From Portulaca oleracea (Eukaryota > Streptophyta > Magnoliopsida > Caryophyllales > Portulacaceae): a stretch of DNA of 64,000 nucleotides. The stretch covers positions 28,046,883 through 28,110,882 of the forward strand of contig CM055874.1 in assembly GCA_029582165.1 (NCBI GenBank), written 5' to 3'. Made by a program: the position numbers and the translations under genes. Under the pieces are notes generated by a model that was not told the DNA's origin, did no database searches, and worked only from the letters and a program-made list of their open reading frames with translations. Shown here piece after piece: positions 1 to 9,980 of the stretch; position 1 is the first letter of the stretch; the number at the start of each line of letters is the position of its first letter.

Positions 1-209
1 ATGTTAGTCATCAAAGGCCGACCCAATTTTGATATGTATTCCAACACTTATCACCCAGGTTCGAGAAATCATCCCAATTTCTCTTACAAGACCAACAACC
101 CAACTGGGCTACTTCAAGGACAGAGGCCAATAACACCATTTTTTAAAACCACAACCACAGGTCCCACCCTAAAAATCCAATTTAGAAATAATGATGGAGA
201 ACATGATAA
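1..209 (+). pseudogene. Athila-like gag, C-terminal fragment (5' part outside window)
   Basis: The frame reads through a motif of the form YSNTYHPGSRNHPNFSYK, a signature of Athila/Tat-type gag downstream of the capsid domain, followed by a glutamine/proline-rich linker. The same motif, as YSNTYNPGLIHHSNFSYR, appears in the minus-strand element at 36249-36767, so the two belong to related families. The fragment stops at the insertion point of the 215-6745 element and resumes after 6750 with a glutamine-rich stretch. The start codon lies outside the window. Confidence 0.75.
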
Positions 210-214
210 TGAAC
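210..214. repeat. Target-site duplication, left copy (TGAAC)
   Basis: TGAAC immediately precedes the TG of the 5' LTR at 215 and is repeated at 6746-6750 immediately after the CA of the 3' LTR. A perfect 5 bp duplication fixes both element ends. Confidence 0.93.
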
Positions 215-1250
215 TGAAGAGTCCCGGGTTCCTTTCTTGATTCTCGTGACCTTTGCCAAGCGAGCCGCCTCAACCACGGTGAATCTCGAGGTACAATTGC
301 CGGTGGAACTCGAAAACACAAGGGTAGTCTCGGCCATCCATTGGATGGAAACCGAGGTCTTCTAAGGAGGCCCGCTTGTGCCCTGACCCCGGAGGCCCCG
401 GGACCGTGCCGGGCCGTCCCGAGTTGTTGAACCATGTGGTGATGGGGTTCGGGTTAAACCCCGATACAGTGACTTGCAAGAAGGAACATAATGGAAGCAA
501 AGAGGCATAAACAGTTTGACGTCGCGCCCGCAACGCCTTGTTGGCCCCAGATTGTCGCACCCAAGGCAGGATTCGGGCAGATCATTGTCACGCCCGCGAC
601 AAGCACCAGTCGCGCCCGTGACGCCTTATTGTCCCAGAGTGTGGCGCCCAAGACAGGGTTCAGACATAACATCATCGCACCCGTGACAAGCCCGTTGCGC
701 CCGTGACGCCTTACTATCCCAAAGTGTCGCGCCAAGACAGGATTCAGACAGAATGTCGTCGCACCCGCGACCCACCTGTTGCACCCGCAACACCTTACTG
801 CCCCAGATTTCGCGCCTAAGACAGGAGTCGGACAGAACGCTATCGCGCCCGTGACCCACCTGTCGTGCCTGCGACGTTCACTTTTCTACCGAATTTTTTG
901 TATCCAAAACGACTGTGTTTTGGCTTTTGACAATTTTGTATAAATACTCGGTGGCTTCATTTTTCTGGGCAGAACATATGAATGTGAATGAAGTGTTTGA
1001 GTGCTCTCCAAGCCTCTCCCCAAAAATCTTGTCTACTTTATCCAATCTACCTTTGGTTGTGTTCAAGTCATTTCTTTAGTGATTAACGGTGGTTTTATCC
1101 TACTTAATCATGGTGGAATGTTAGGCCTAGGTTGTGGACTCTCCTTTCCAAGGTCATATGCAAACCCTATGGTGTTCAAGTTCTTCTTCCTTTGATTTTT
1201 CTTACAAAAACTCAAGCATTCATCATTCCCATCACGATGGTAATGCTCCA
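215..1250 (+). repeat. 5' LTR of the chromovirus-like element
   Basis: It starts TGAAGAGTCCCGGG and ends GTAATGCTCCA, and aligns along its length with 5797-6745. The upstream half holds four GC-rich units of 84-88 bp (521-861) plus a partial unit. A TATA-like TATAAATAC lies at about 939-947, downstream of the array, and marks the probable start of transcription. It is 87 bp longer than the 3' LTR, almost exactly one array unit. Confidence 0.93.
521..880 (+). repeat. GC-rich tandem array in the 5' LTR (about 86 bp unit, 4+ copies)
   Basis: Units begin at about 521, 609, 694, 778 and a partial at 862. Each contains variants of GTCGCGCCCGCGAC, whose arms GTCGCG and CGCGAC are inverted complements, and of CAAGACAGGATTCAGACAGA. 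Units are 84-88 bp and diverged by a few substitutions. The array is CpG-dense and lies upstream of the TATA-like box. Confidence 0.88.
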
Positions 1251-1252
1251 TT

Positions 1253-1264
1253 TGGTATCAGAGC
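1253..1264 (+). other. Primer-binding site (initiator tRNA-Met type)
   Basis: TGGTATCAGAGC lies two bases after the LTR end. This is the standard plant LTR-element PBS complementary to the 3' end of initiator tRNA-Met. Confidence 0.88.
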
Positions 1265-1599
1265 TATGGTTTTCTCTAGCTTGAGTTTTGTTCATTGTTC
1301 TTTATAGTATAGTTCTATATTGTTGGGTTTTGTGATTTGTTTGCAAATATTGGCGTTCCCCATCCCCTTTGCTATCCAAGAGTATTGGAATACATTGTAT
1401 TGTGTTTGTATTTGGTGTTTTTGAAGTCATTTGGAGATTTGAGGAGAAGTTGGAAATTAGTGCATGCAAGGTGTTCAATGAAATGGTTGAGAGAAAAAAA
1501 CACAAAGAACCCTTAGCCAAACACTAGCCAACTACAAAAGAACCCCAAATTTCACAAAATACCCCAAAAACAAGCCGTCCTTCACCCTTTTCTCTCGGT

Positions 1600-2780
1600 A
1601 TGGACGAAGAAGTTAGCTCCAATCGAGAGGCACCAAGCCATCGGAGTAGCCCTCGAGCTAGAACTGCGGAGACTCGACTTTCCACCCTCGAGCGTACTCT
1701 TGAGAACCTTGCGGTTCAAGTGAACAACATTGCTTTGAACCTCCAAGGTCCACCCCGAATTGAATGTCGGAGGCGTGCCCAAAGCCCTATTCGTCCTCCT
1801 CCTATCTTTGAGTCGAGTGACGATGATAGAGGCTCCCCTCGACGATGTCCTCGTCGGGAGATGCGTCCTAGACCCCCTTGTGAGGACTTCCAAGACATCA
1901 AAATCGACATCCCCGATGGTTCAAATGATCCTGACGAGTACCTTGAGTAGATCTAAATGATGGATAGGATCTTTGAAACCAAGGAATATAACGATGAGAA
2001 GGCGTATAAGTTCGCTAGCCTGAAACTCACCAAAGCCGCCTCACTTTGGTTTGAGAATGTGAAAGCGCAAAGGGCTCTTAAAGGTCGTACGAGAATAACC
2101 AGTTGGACACGGCTTAAGCAATTGATGAACTGTCGTTTCTTGCCCGACACATACAAGCAGGATGTTTTGAGGAAGCTCTATGCCCTCACCCAAGGCAAGC
2201 GGTCTATGAGCGACTACATTCAGGAGTTCGAGCAACTCCTCATCAAAAGAGACCTTCAAGAACCCGAGGAGCAAACGATGATGCGATTCTTGAACGGTTG
2301 GATTCCTCTATTGCCAAGAAGATCGAGATACAACCCTATCATTCCTTGGATGATTTGTGAATTTTGGCTCTCCGGGTTGAACGACGAAAGAAGGAAAAGG
2401 TCATTTCCAAACCGACACCAAGAACCTACTTTTCACCGCCTAGCCGGCCCCCTCCTTATTCGGGTACCCCGAAACCTGATGAGACACCTAAGTTCCCTAC
2501 AACACCCCGCACTGACAAAGGCAAGGGACTTGTTATGACGGGTCCCACGGATCCATCTCGTCGGATGGAGGGTAAGAAATGCTTTAAATGCCACGGTTAT
2601 GGCCACTATCAGGCGGATTGCCCGAACAGAAGGACCTTGACCCTCAAGGAGGTCCAGGATATTGACGAAGAGCTTCAAATGGCACAAGAGGAGTCCGAAG
2701 TGGTTGTCCACGAAGAGGTTGAAAGCGATGATGAGGATGCCGCCCCCACACCATATGTACAGGGTGATGCTCTTGTCTTG
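1600..2780 (+). pseudogene. gag of the chromovirus-like element (capsid and zinc knuckle)
   Basis: The ATG at 1600 opens a frame with a basic, arginine/serine-rich N-terminus (residues 1-90), then a retrotransposon gag domain (WFENVKAQRALKG, SMSDYIQEFEQLL). A zinc knuckle CFKCHGYGHYQADC (CX2CX4HX4C, coded by 2580-2621) follows, then an acidic stretch. The frame is broken by TAG and TAA at 1948-1956, where TGG and CAA are expected, and by a frameshift near 2330. The N-terminal 80 residues resemble the start of the gag-only element at 25400-25612 (minus), sharing PSHR, SPRA, the RSPIR context and ESSDDD. It would have formed the virus-like particle; it is not functional here. Confidence 0.85.
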
Positions 2781-2789
2781 AGGCGGGTT

Positions 2790-3501
2790 TTGCATACTCA
2801 AGAAGCCCCTCTCGACAAGGCCCAGCGGGAGTTGATCTTCCAGTCTCGGTGCTTCGTGGGAAGCAAGGTTTGTAACCTTATCATTGACGGAGGAAGTTGT
2901 ACCAATGTCGCCTCTACATATATGATTGAGAAGCTTAATTTGCCATTATTACCGCATCCTCGATTGTATTCCTTTAAGTGGCTCAACGATCAAACGACAT
3001 CAAGCTAGCCAAACAAGTCCTAGTGAATTTGTCTTTTGGTACTAACTACGATGATCTATTGTTTATGATGTTGTTTCCATGAGTGCTTGTCATATATTGT
3101 TGGGACGTCCTTGGCAATTCGACAAGCAAACTTTGCACAACGGGTTGAAAAACACCTATACTTTTACCCATCGAGGCAAGAGGGTTAAGCTACTTCCGTT
3201 AGCTCCACATGAAATCACATCTTCAAAAACCAGGGTGGGAAGTGAGGAGCCCAAACACATGAGCGAAACACGGGTTGAGCGAGCTCTAAGCAAGGGGGAG
3301 ACCGTTTTTGCCTTACTCTTCTTAGAAGCAAACAAGAGTGAGGTAGAGAAACCCCTATACCCTCTTGTCGCCCCTCTTGTTGCCAAGTTTGGAGACGTCT
3401 TCCCCGATGATCTACCGCCGGGTCTTCCACCTATTTGGGGAATCGAGTACCAAATTGACCTCATGCCTGATGCACCACTCCCCAACAAAGCAGCTTACTG
3501 A
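2790..3501 (+). pseudogene. Aspartic protease and linker of the chromovirus-like pol
   Basis: The segment NLIIDGGSCTNVAS carries the protease active site as DGGS (Asp codon at 2886), typical of many plant gypsy elements in place of DSG or DTG. The frame stops at about 3008 and resumes at 3079 with a segment of the form SACHILLGRPWQFD, the protease C-terminal part. The linker up to 3501 ends at a TGA where an Arg codon (CGA) would be expected in AYRCNP. The protease would have cleaved the gag-pol polyprotein. Confidence 0.8.
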
Positions 3502-4600
3502 TGCAACCCGCAAGAAACCAAGGAGCTACAACGACAAGTGGACGAAATCGTTTCTAGGGGCTTCGTTCGGGAGAGTATGAGCCCTTGTTCAGTCCCGGCC
3601 CTCCTGGTTCCCAAGAAAGACGACACCTACCGAATGTGCGTCGACAATCGAGCAATCAACAACATCACCGTTAAGCATCGGTACCCCATACTGAGGCTAG
3701 ACGATATGCTTGACGAGCTGCATGGTGCGTGCGTCTTTTCCAAGATCAACCTTCGGAGTGGATATCACCAGATTCGCATGCGGGAAGGAGATGAATGGAA
3801 GTCGACTTTCAAACTAAGGGTGGGTTGTACGAGTGGCTCGTCATGCCATTCGGGATCTCCAATGCCCCTAGCACGTTCATACGACTCATGAACGAAGTTT
3901 TGAGACCGTTCATTGGCAAGTTCGTGGTAGTTTATTTCGACGATATCCTTGTGTATTCGAAGAGTGAAGCGGATCACCTTTCACATTTGGAGTCTGTTTT
4001 CCGGGTTCTATGACAACAGAAGCTCTTCGGCAAACTGGAGAAGTGCGAATTTTGCACTCCCCAAGTCAAATTTCTTGAGTACATCGTTTCCGACCGAGGA
4101 ATTTCCATGGGCCCCTCGAACGTAGAAGCCATTCGTTTATGGCCTTCTCCCTCTACTCTCACGAAGGTGAGAAGCTTCCACGACCTTGCTTCGTTCTACC
4201 GTTGGTTCATCAAAGGATTTAACACCCTCACCGCCCCTATCATCGAGTGTATGAAGAAGGGCACCTTTTAGTGGACTCGAGCGGCCCAAGGAGCCTTTGA
4301 GAAGCTTAAGGCGTGACTTTGTGAAGCTCCGGTGCTTGCTCTCCCGGACTTTTCGCAAGTCGTGGAGGTGGATTGCGACGCTAGCAGAGTGGGCATTGGG
4401 GCTGTCCTCATGTAAAATCAACGCCCCATCGCTTACTTCAGCGAGAAGCTCAGTGGGTCACGGAATAATTACTCTACCTACGACAAGGAGTTCTATGCCC
4501 TTGTTCGTGCTCTAGATCATTGGTTACCGATGCACTTTCTAGGAGGCACTCTCTTCTTTCGGTGGTTGAAGCAAGGGCTCCAACACATGCGGGAGTTTTA
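3502..4600 (+). pseudogene. Reverse transcriptase with truncated RNase H, chromovirus-like pol
   Basis: RT blocks in order: [43 protein letters not shown], then after a frameshift near 3810 [14 protein letters not shown] and the catalytic [12 protein letters not shown] (codons about 3928-3963). The RNase H start ([34 protein letters not shown]) is present. It then jumps directly to a pre-integrase segment, so roughly 80 residues containing later RNase H catalytic positions appear deleted near 4525-4565. In-frame stops occur near 4012, 4270, 4315 and 4412, each one transition from a plausible sense codon. Confidence 0.87.
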
Positions 4601-5815
4601 CAAGGAGGATGAGGACTTCAAAGTACATCTCGATGGTGGTGATGGCTCCTATGTGCTACAAGACGGGTTCCTTTTCAAGGGGAACAAATTATGCGTGCCC
4701 AAGTGTCCTTTGAGGAAATTGTTGGTGCGGGAGGAGGTGGTCTTGCTGGTCATTTTGGCATCAACAAGACCCTTGACATGCTAAAGGAGCATTTTATTGG
4801 GGAGGTGACGTGCATGATGTGATCTCCAAGTACATTACGTGCCATCATGCCAAAAGCCAGTTCCACCAAGGGCTTTATACCCCTCTTCCCATTTCGAATG
4901 GCCCGTGGGAAGATTTGAGCATGGACTTTATCGAGGCTCTTCCCCGAACCGTGCGAGGCAAAGATGTAGTCCTCGTCATTGTGGACCTTTTCTCCAAGAT
5001 GGCGCACTTTGTCGCTTGTGAGAAAACCGACGACGCCACCCACATCGCTAATCTCTTCTTCCGAGAGATAGTGAGGTTGCACGGTGTTCCAAGGACCACT
5101 GTTTCGGACTGTGATACGAAATTTATGAGTCATTTTTGGAGGTCCCTATGGAAGCTCCTTGGAACGAAGTTCCTTTTCAGCACATCGCACCACCCTCAAA
5201 CGGATGGTCAAACTGAGGTGACCAACAAAACCCTCACTACCTTGCTTCAGGGTCTTGTGAGCAAGAGTCTACGGGATTGGGATGCTAAGCTTTGTTATGC
5301 CGAGTTCGCGTACAACTGGGCTCCTTCATTTGCCACGGGTCGCTCGCCTTTCGAAACTTGCTACGGGGTGAATCCTATCACTCCCATCGATCTCCTTCCT
5401 CTACCTTTAGATGCAAGGGCGAGTTTTGAGGCAAGTGAGAAGGCAACCGAGATTCAAAAGCTTCATTGACAGATCCGGGAGAAGATCGAGAGGATTAATG
5501 AGCTCTACAATTCTCGAGTCAACATGTACCGTCAGAACATCACCTTCAAGCCCGGGGACTTGGTTTGGCTCCATCTAAGGAAGGAACGGTTCCCTTCGCG
5601 AGGAAAAGCAAACTCATGACGAGAAGTGAAGGACCGTTCAAGGTGTTGGAGAAGATAAATGATAACGCATACAAGCTCGATCTTCCGGGAGATATAGGGG
5701 TCTCATCCACGTTCAACATCGGCGATTTATCACCCTACATTGAAGGCGACGAACCCGATGTAGATTTGAGGGCAAATCCTCTTCAAGAAGGGAAGATGAA
5801 GAGTCCCGGGTTCCT
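4600..5815 (+). pseudogene. Integrase of the chromovirus-like pol
   Basis: After the pre-integrase part and a frameshift near 4735, the zinc-binding region reads HFGINKT...YITCHHAKSQ; the first Cys of the expected CxxC pair is replaced by Tyr. The catalytic core has D (MDFIEAL, codon 4924), D (VSDCDTKF, codon 5107) and E (DGQTEVTN, codon 5215), with 35 residues between the second Asp and the Glu (DD35E). A TGA at 5467 interrupts the C-terminal part. The last segment, FNIGDLSPYIEG then LRANPLQEG, continues across the 3' LTR boundary at 5797 before stopping at about 5829. Confidence 0.87.
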
Positions 5816-6745
5816 TTCTCGACTCTCGTGACCTTTGCCAAGCGAGCCGCCTCAACCACGGTGAAACTCGAGGTAGAATTCCTAGTGAAACTCAGAAACA
5901 CAAGGGTACTCTCGGCCATCCATTGGATGGAAACCGAGGTCTTCTAAGGAGGCCCACTTGTGCCCCAGCCCCGAAGGCCTCGAGACCGTGTCGGGCCATC
6001 CTGAGTTGTTGAACCATGTGGCGATAGGGTTCGGGTTAAATCCCGGTACAATGACTTGCAAGAAGGAACATTTTGGAAGCAAAGAGGCACACACAGTTTG
6101 ACGTCGCGCCCGAGACAAGCCAGTCGCGCCCGTAACGCCTTGCTGCCCCAGATTGTCGCACCCAAGGCAGGATTCGAACAGATCATTGTCGCGCCCGCGA
6201 CAAGCACCGGTCGCGCCCACGACGCCTTACTCTCCCAGAGTGTCGCGCCCAAGACAGGATTCAGACAGAACATCGTCGCACCCGTGAACCGCCTGTCGCG
6301 CTCGCGACACCTTACTGTCCCAGATTTCGCGCCCAAGACAGGAGTCGGACAGAACGTTGTCGCGCCTGCGACGTTCGCTTTTCTACCGAATTTTTTGTAA
6401 CCAAAACGACTATGTTTTGGCTTTTGACAATTTTGTATAAATACTCGGTGGCTTCATTTTTGTAGGCAGAACATATGAATGTGAATGATGTGTTTGAGTG
6501 CTCTCCAAGCCTCTCCCCAAAAATCTTGTCTACTTTATGCAATCTATCTTTGGTGGTGTTCAAGTCATTTCTTTAGTGATTAATGGTGGTTTTTCCTACT
6601 TAATCATAGTGGAATGTTAGGCCTAGGTTGTGGACTCTCTTTGCCAAGGTCATATGCAAACCCTATGGTGTTCAAGTTCTTCTTCCTTTGACTTTCTTTC
6701 AAAAACTCAAGCATTCATAATTCCCATCACGACGGTAACGCTCCA
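5797..6745 (+). repeat. 3' LTR of the chromovirus-like element
   Basis: Starts TGAAGAGTCCCGGG and ends GTAACGCTCCA, followed by the TSD TGAAC at 6746-6750. It repeats the 5' LTR but holds about three GC-rich units (starting near 6123, 6210 and 6295) instead of four. The same TATA-like box and leader follow. Confidence 0.93.
6103..6380 (+). repeat. GC-rich tandem array in the 3' LTR (3 units)
   Basis: Same unit as in the 5' LTR, about 86 bp each, with GTCGCGCCC motifs and the CAAGACAGGATTCAGACAGA core. One unit fewer than the 5' LTR accounts for the 87 bp length difference. Confidence 0.85.
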
Positions 6746-7059
6746 TGAACCAACAACAGCAAGATGGGGTGATTAAAAGTCTGATGGAAAAAAGTTGAGG
6801 CCTTGGCTACCTATAGCAAGATCCATGAAAACCAAATAGCCAACAAAGCTACTCCTTCCACTACCTTACCACCCCATCCTATCCCTAACCCTAGAGCATA
6901 ATACAACACTATCATGCTGAGTAGGGATACCCTAACTGAGGATCCTAATTAAGGTTGTTAGTGGGGGGGGGGGGAGAGAGAGAGAGAGAGAGAGGAAGAA
7001 TTAGGGCTTAAACCACATGAAAAGACTGAATTACAAGAGATTAACTGTCAGGAAGAGAG

Positions 7060-7440
7060 TTTTGAGATCCCCAAGACAATCACTGTAAGTGAAGGAAAAG
7101 AATCTGTGAGTTTGAGTTCAATAACTCCAAAACTTAAGGACCACGGGAGCTTTATGATCCCACGTGGTCTATGAAATTTAACTATAGATCAAGTCCTATG
7201 TGATGCAGGCGCAAGCGTAAGCTTGATGCCTTACTCCCTTTTTAAGAGACTAAACTTAAGAGACCTAAAACCCACCACCATAATACTGCAAATGTCCCTT
7301 GGATATTCTAGAAGACTTTCCTCTTAGGATTGGTGATTTTGTCACGTGCCTATAGACTTCATGGTCCTTGACAATGCTGAAGACCCCCTTACCCAAATCA
7401 TTTTAAGCAGGCCTTTCTAGGCTACATTAGGGTGCATTAC
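7060..7440 (+). pseudogene. Athila-like retroviral-type aspartic protease remnant
   Basis: The translation shows the plant Athila/Tat protease context: SITPKLKDHGSFMIP, then the active-site segment DAGASVSLMPYSLFKRLNL with the catalytic Asp codon at 7202, and a degraded IILSRPF segment near the end. Stops and small frame changes break the frame near 7172 and 7325. The protease at 35555-36022 (minus strand) has the equivalent segment CDVGSSVSLMPYSMYKRLNL. It would have processed the gag polyprotein; here it is inactive. Confidence 0.75.
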
Positions 7441-7444
7441 TGAT

Positions 7445-7925
7445 TTGCGAATGGGGAAGATGTATTTCCAGTTAGAGGACAGAGAAGCTGAATTTAACCT
7501 ACACCATGGTCATGATCTTCCTATGGATTTCTTGTGTGGTATTGGAGCCGCTATTTTTGTTGAGTTTGAGAAAAACCATATTGCAAAGGTTAAAGATCCA
7601 TGTTTGCAAACTTTTCTGAAGCTTGTGAACTAAGAGATGCAAAGGATTGGGTTCATATTCCTGAACCCCAACCTAACGTCATTAAGGACATAATTTATGT
7701 CACTAATAAGGGTGAACTGAATGTATTTTACAGGAAAATATCTAAACCACCTTCATTTGCTGAAGAAGGTGACACGTTTGACCCCATCTAGAGGGTCAAA
7801 CTTTGAGAGTTCAATGGGACACCGGGGGATGGTGACCCAAGGTCCCAATATCAAGAGCTCGACCATGGTCAAAAGAATGAAGGGCCGCCACTATCGAGCT
7901 AATGACATTAAACAAAGCGCTCGTT
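7445..7925 (+). pseudogene. Post-protease remnant of the Athila-like polyprotein
   Basis: Just after the protease, the frame at 7445 continues with a segment of the form GKMYFQLEDREAEFNL, which fits the region following the protease in Athila-type polyproteins. Short overlapping frames (7600-7791, 7721-7927) follow with no recognised domain. No RT motif (YxDD) or integrase signature occurs, so the polymerase region is missing. The next 180 bases are T-rich and non-coding. Confidence 0.5.
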
Positions 7926-8107
7926 AGGACACATCCCAACTGTATACTTTTTATGTTTATTTTTATTTTTCAGTTTTTAATTTTCTTTATTTTCATTTTC
8001 TCTTGATTTCCCCTTATACTAACTTTTCCTTTTATTTTTGGTGTGAGAAAAGTGAAAAACGAAAAAAAATTATTAGTATTAGTATTAATGTGTAAACTAA
8101 CCAGATT

Positions 8108-8350
8108 GCCCTGTCAAATTCATGGGTAATTTTATTTTACCAAAATTTACCAGTTTTTGCCTAAATTCACCAAAATTTACCTAAACTTACCAAAAATTAC
8201 CAAAATTAAAAAACTAAAAAAATAATTTTGATATAGTAGTGTAAATTTGCCAAAAGTTACAAAAATTTACCAAAAGTTTTCAAAAATTACCAAAAGTTAC
8301 CAAAACTTAACTTTTACCCAACTGCTTTTTACCCATGAATTTTACACATA
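8108..8350. mobile_element. MITE with TGTCAAATTCATGGGTAA-type inverted ends
   Basis: The left end contains TGTCAAATTCATGGGTAA and the right end the complement of TGTAAAATTCATGGGTAA, enclosing an AT-rich core made of many ACCAAAATTTACC-like units. A second family member lies at 44404-44580 with the same ends. No target duplication is obvious, so the superfamily is uncertain. Confidence 0.7.
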
Positions 8351-9683
8351 GCTGGTGAAAGAAGAAATAAAAAGGAAAAAGGTGGGAGCAAAAGAAATAA
8401 AAGGAGAAATAAAAGAGAAACGACAGGCAAGCGAGACTTAGCCAGTGCCCCTTGGGGCGCAGGTCGCGCCTCTTCCAGAGAGAAAGGGAGAAAACACAAG
8501 GAGAAGACGCACACAACGCCTGTTAAGCGTGGCTCGCGCCCACCAAGCGCAACCAACGCAGACTCGATGCGAGGCGCTCCTTCCCCTTTTCCAGCGTATA
8601 TCAGCTGGGCTAGGTTTTTATTTTTGGCACTTCTTTTATTTTCAAAATCCTAACACGCCACTCCGCCCTCTTCCTAGCTCCTCGCGCCCCTCTCTTCTTC
8701 TCCTTAACCTTTAATTTATTCCTTCTTCTTCTTTTCTTCCCTAATTCTTCCATTGTTAACTCCCTTCCACCTCATCTCCTCTAGTTTCACGAACCTCCAC
8801 TGAAGAGTTTTTGCAAGTTTTAGTGATGTATGCAAGGTCACAAAGATCAGAGTATTGACCTCACAGACATCACACAAGCACTCACTGCTGATTGTTTAGA
8901 ACAAAAGCTAATTGGATGCAATTAGCTGGAATGGATGATAAACCAACAAGGAAAATAAAGGATAAGCTTGCTTACAACTGATATAGATACACTACAGCTG
9001 AAAACAAGGGCAAAGGACTATCACATTCAACCTCGTACAGATACACCAGAGATCAAATGATCAAGCACAACTAACACTTGCTGAATCTTGCCCAAATTCA
9101 GTGACAGGAGCTGATTTAACCAAGATTGAAAGTTATAGGTTACTCACAAACACATAGAGGTTCTAAGACACTCGAAATGCTATTGAATTCACTAATATAT
9201 GATTAAAACAGCTCGAGAATACAACATATATACATAAGCTCTAATCAGTTTGATTAGAGGTTTCCTAAGTATGAAGAAACCTTCTAAACTCCCTTAACTA
9301 ACTTTAAACATTCTTAGGCTATTGATTACTATTGTTTACAACTTAATCTAACTAATGCTAACTGATTACATTTGCAAAATAAAAGAGAATACAAGTTGCA
9401 TTCTGATTGGACCAAAAATGCAAAAGTGAAAGGTGAACCAATCAGAAGCTTTCCTAACTAAGAGGGTAAAACTAAGTTACTATGGTAACTCCCGACTTTC
9501 CCAAGCTGGATGTAATCTCAACAGCTCGTTCAAGCTAGCAAAAGACCAAAATGACCCTCATAGTAGCTGCTTCAAATACTTAGCACAGAACTGGGGTTCT
9601 GGAAAAACTGAATCCTATAAGCTGCTATGTTCTGGTGCTTGAAACTTGATGCATATGGACTTGATCATGCTGGGACTTGGACT
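8351..9683. other. Unassigned sequence, probably decayed LTR-element DNA
   Basis: No gene is recognised. 8450-8600 is GC-rich with repeated CGCGCC/GGCGC motifs, reminiscent of the palindromic arrays in nearby LTRs. From about 8824 onward the complementary strand reads like an LTR leader: T-rich with short AT tracts. The Cassandra LTR at 9689 is inserted into this sequence, which resumes at 9981. Confidence 0.3.
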
Positions 9684-9688
9684 GAACT

Positions 9689-9980
9689 TGTAACACCCCG
9701 GGTATATGGTTAAGTTTGGCTTAAAGGGATTGAAATGACTACTTATATCACCAAGGTGCACCTTCTTTTATGGTAGCTCATCCGTTGGGAACTCCTCAGT
9801 TAAGCGTGCTTGGCTAGGAGTAGTCAGAGGATGGGTGACCTCCTGGGAAGTTTTCCCAGGCAGCGTGTGAGCGAGGACGAAGCATGCTGGAAAGACTCGT
9901 GGTGATTTGTAGGGCCAGTCAGCGATCCTTGAAGCAGTTATGGGTAATGTCCGCGACTCGGGAGGGGTCGGGACGTTACA
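9689..9980 (+). mobile_element. Solo LTR of a Cassandra (5S-bearing TRIM) retrotransposon
   Basis: 292 bp beginning TGTAACACCCCGG and ending GGACGTTACA, flanked by a perfect 5 bp duplication GAACT (9684-9688 and 9981-9985). The middle (about 9765-9860) is 5S rRNA-derived: CAGTTAAGCGTGCTTGG, then GTAGTCAGAGGATGGGTGAC and CTCCTGGGAAGTT, matching the A-box/IE/C-box region of plant 5S genes with a few changes. Cassandra elements are known for 5S sequence in their LTRs. A single LTR with intact TSD indicates loss of the internal part by LTR-LTR recombination. Confidence 0.92.

Larger units (their letters stand above)
215..6745 (+). mobile_element. Degenerate Ty3/gypsy retrotransposon, chromovirus-like (possibly CRM-type)
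   Basis: A complete 6.5 kb LTR element: LTRs of 1036 and 949 bp beginning TG and ending CA, an initiator-tRNA-Met type PBS two bases after the 5' LTR, gag with a zinc knuckle, protease, RT, a truncated RNase H, integrase, a purine-rich AGAAGGGAAGA before the 3' LTR, and a perfect TSD. The integrase frame ends in FNIGDLSPY followed by LRANPLQEG and then enters the 3' LTR. I recall CRM-type chromoviruses having an integrase C-terminus that extends into the LTR, so that lineage is inferred, not proven. Stops and frameshifts in gag and pol show it is dead. Confidence 0.93.
1..8060 (+). mobile_element. Athila/Tat-like Ty3/gypsy remnant (gag and protease only), split by a nested element
   Basis: An old plus-strand gypsy-type element enters from beyond the left edge. 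Its gag 3' portion lies at 1-209 and resumes at 6751, its protease lies near 7060-7440, and a short downstream piece reaches about 7925. The chromovirus-like element at 215-6745 sits in the middle of gag, and removing it with one TSD copy closes the gag frame. No RT, RNase H or integrase motif is visible between protease and the 3' non-coding part, so the copy is internally deleted or came from a gag-pro-only family. A G-run followed by a GA microsatellite sits at about 6962-6994. Neither LTR is identified; the right boundary is approximate. Confidence 0.7.

Noticed and set aside
521..880. CRISPR-like array (regular GC-rich repeats)
   Set aside because: Units are contiguous, diverged, and part of an LTR in a plant genome; there are no unique spacers or cas genes.
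9765..9860. A 5S rRNA gene
   Set aside because: The 5S-like stretch is embedded in a 292 bp TG...CA repeat with a perfect 5 bp target duplication, lacks the complete 5S ends and has substitutions, so it is the Cassandra LTR.
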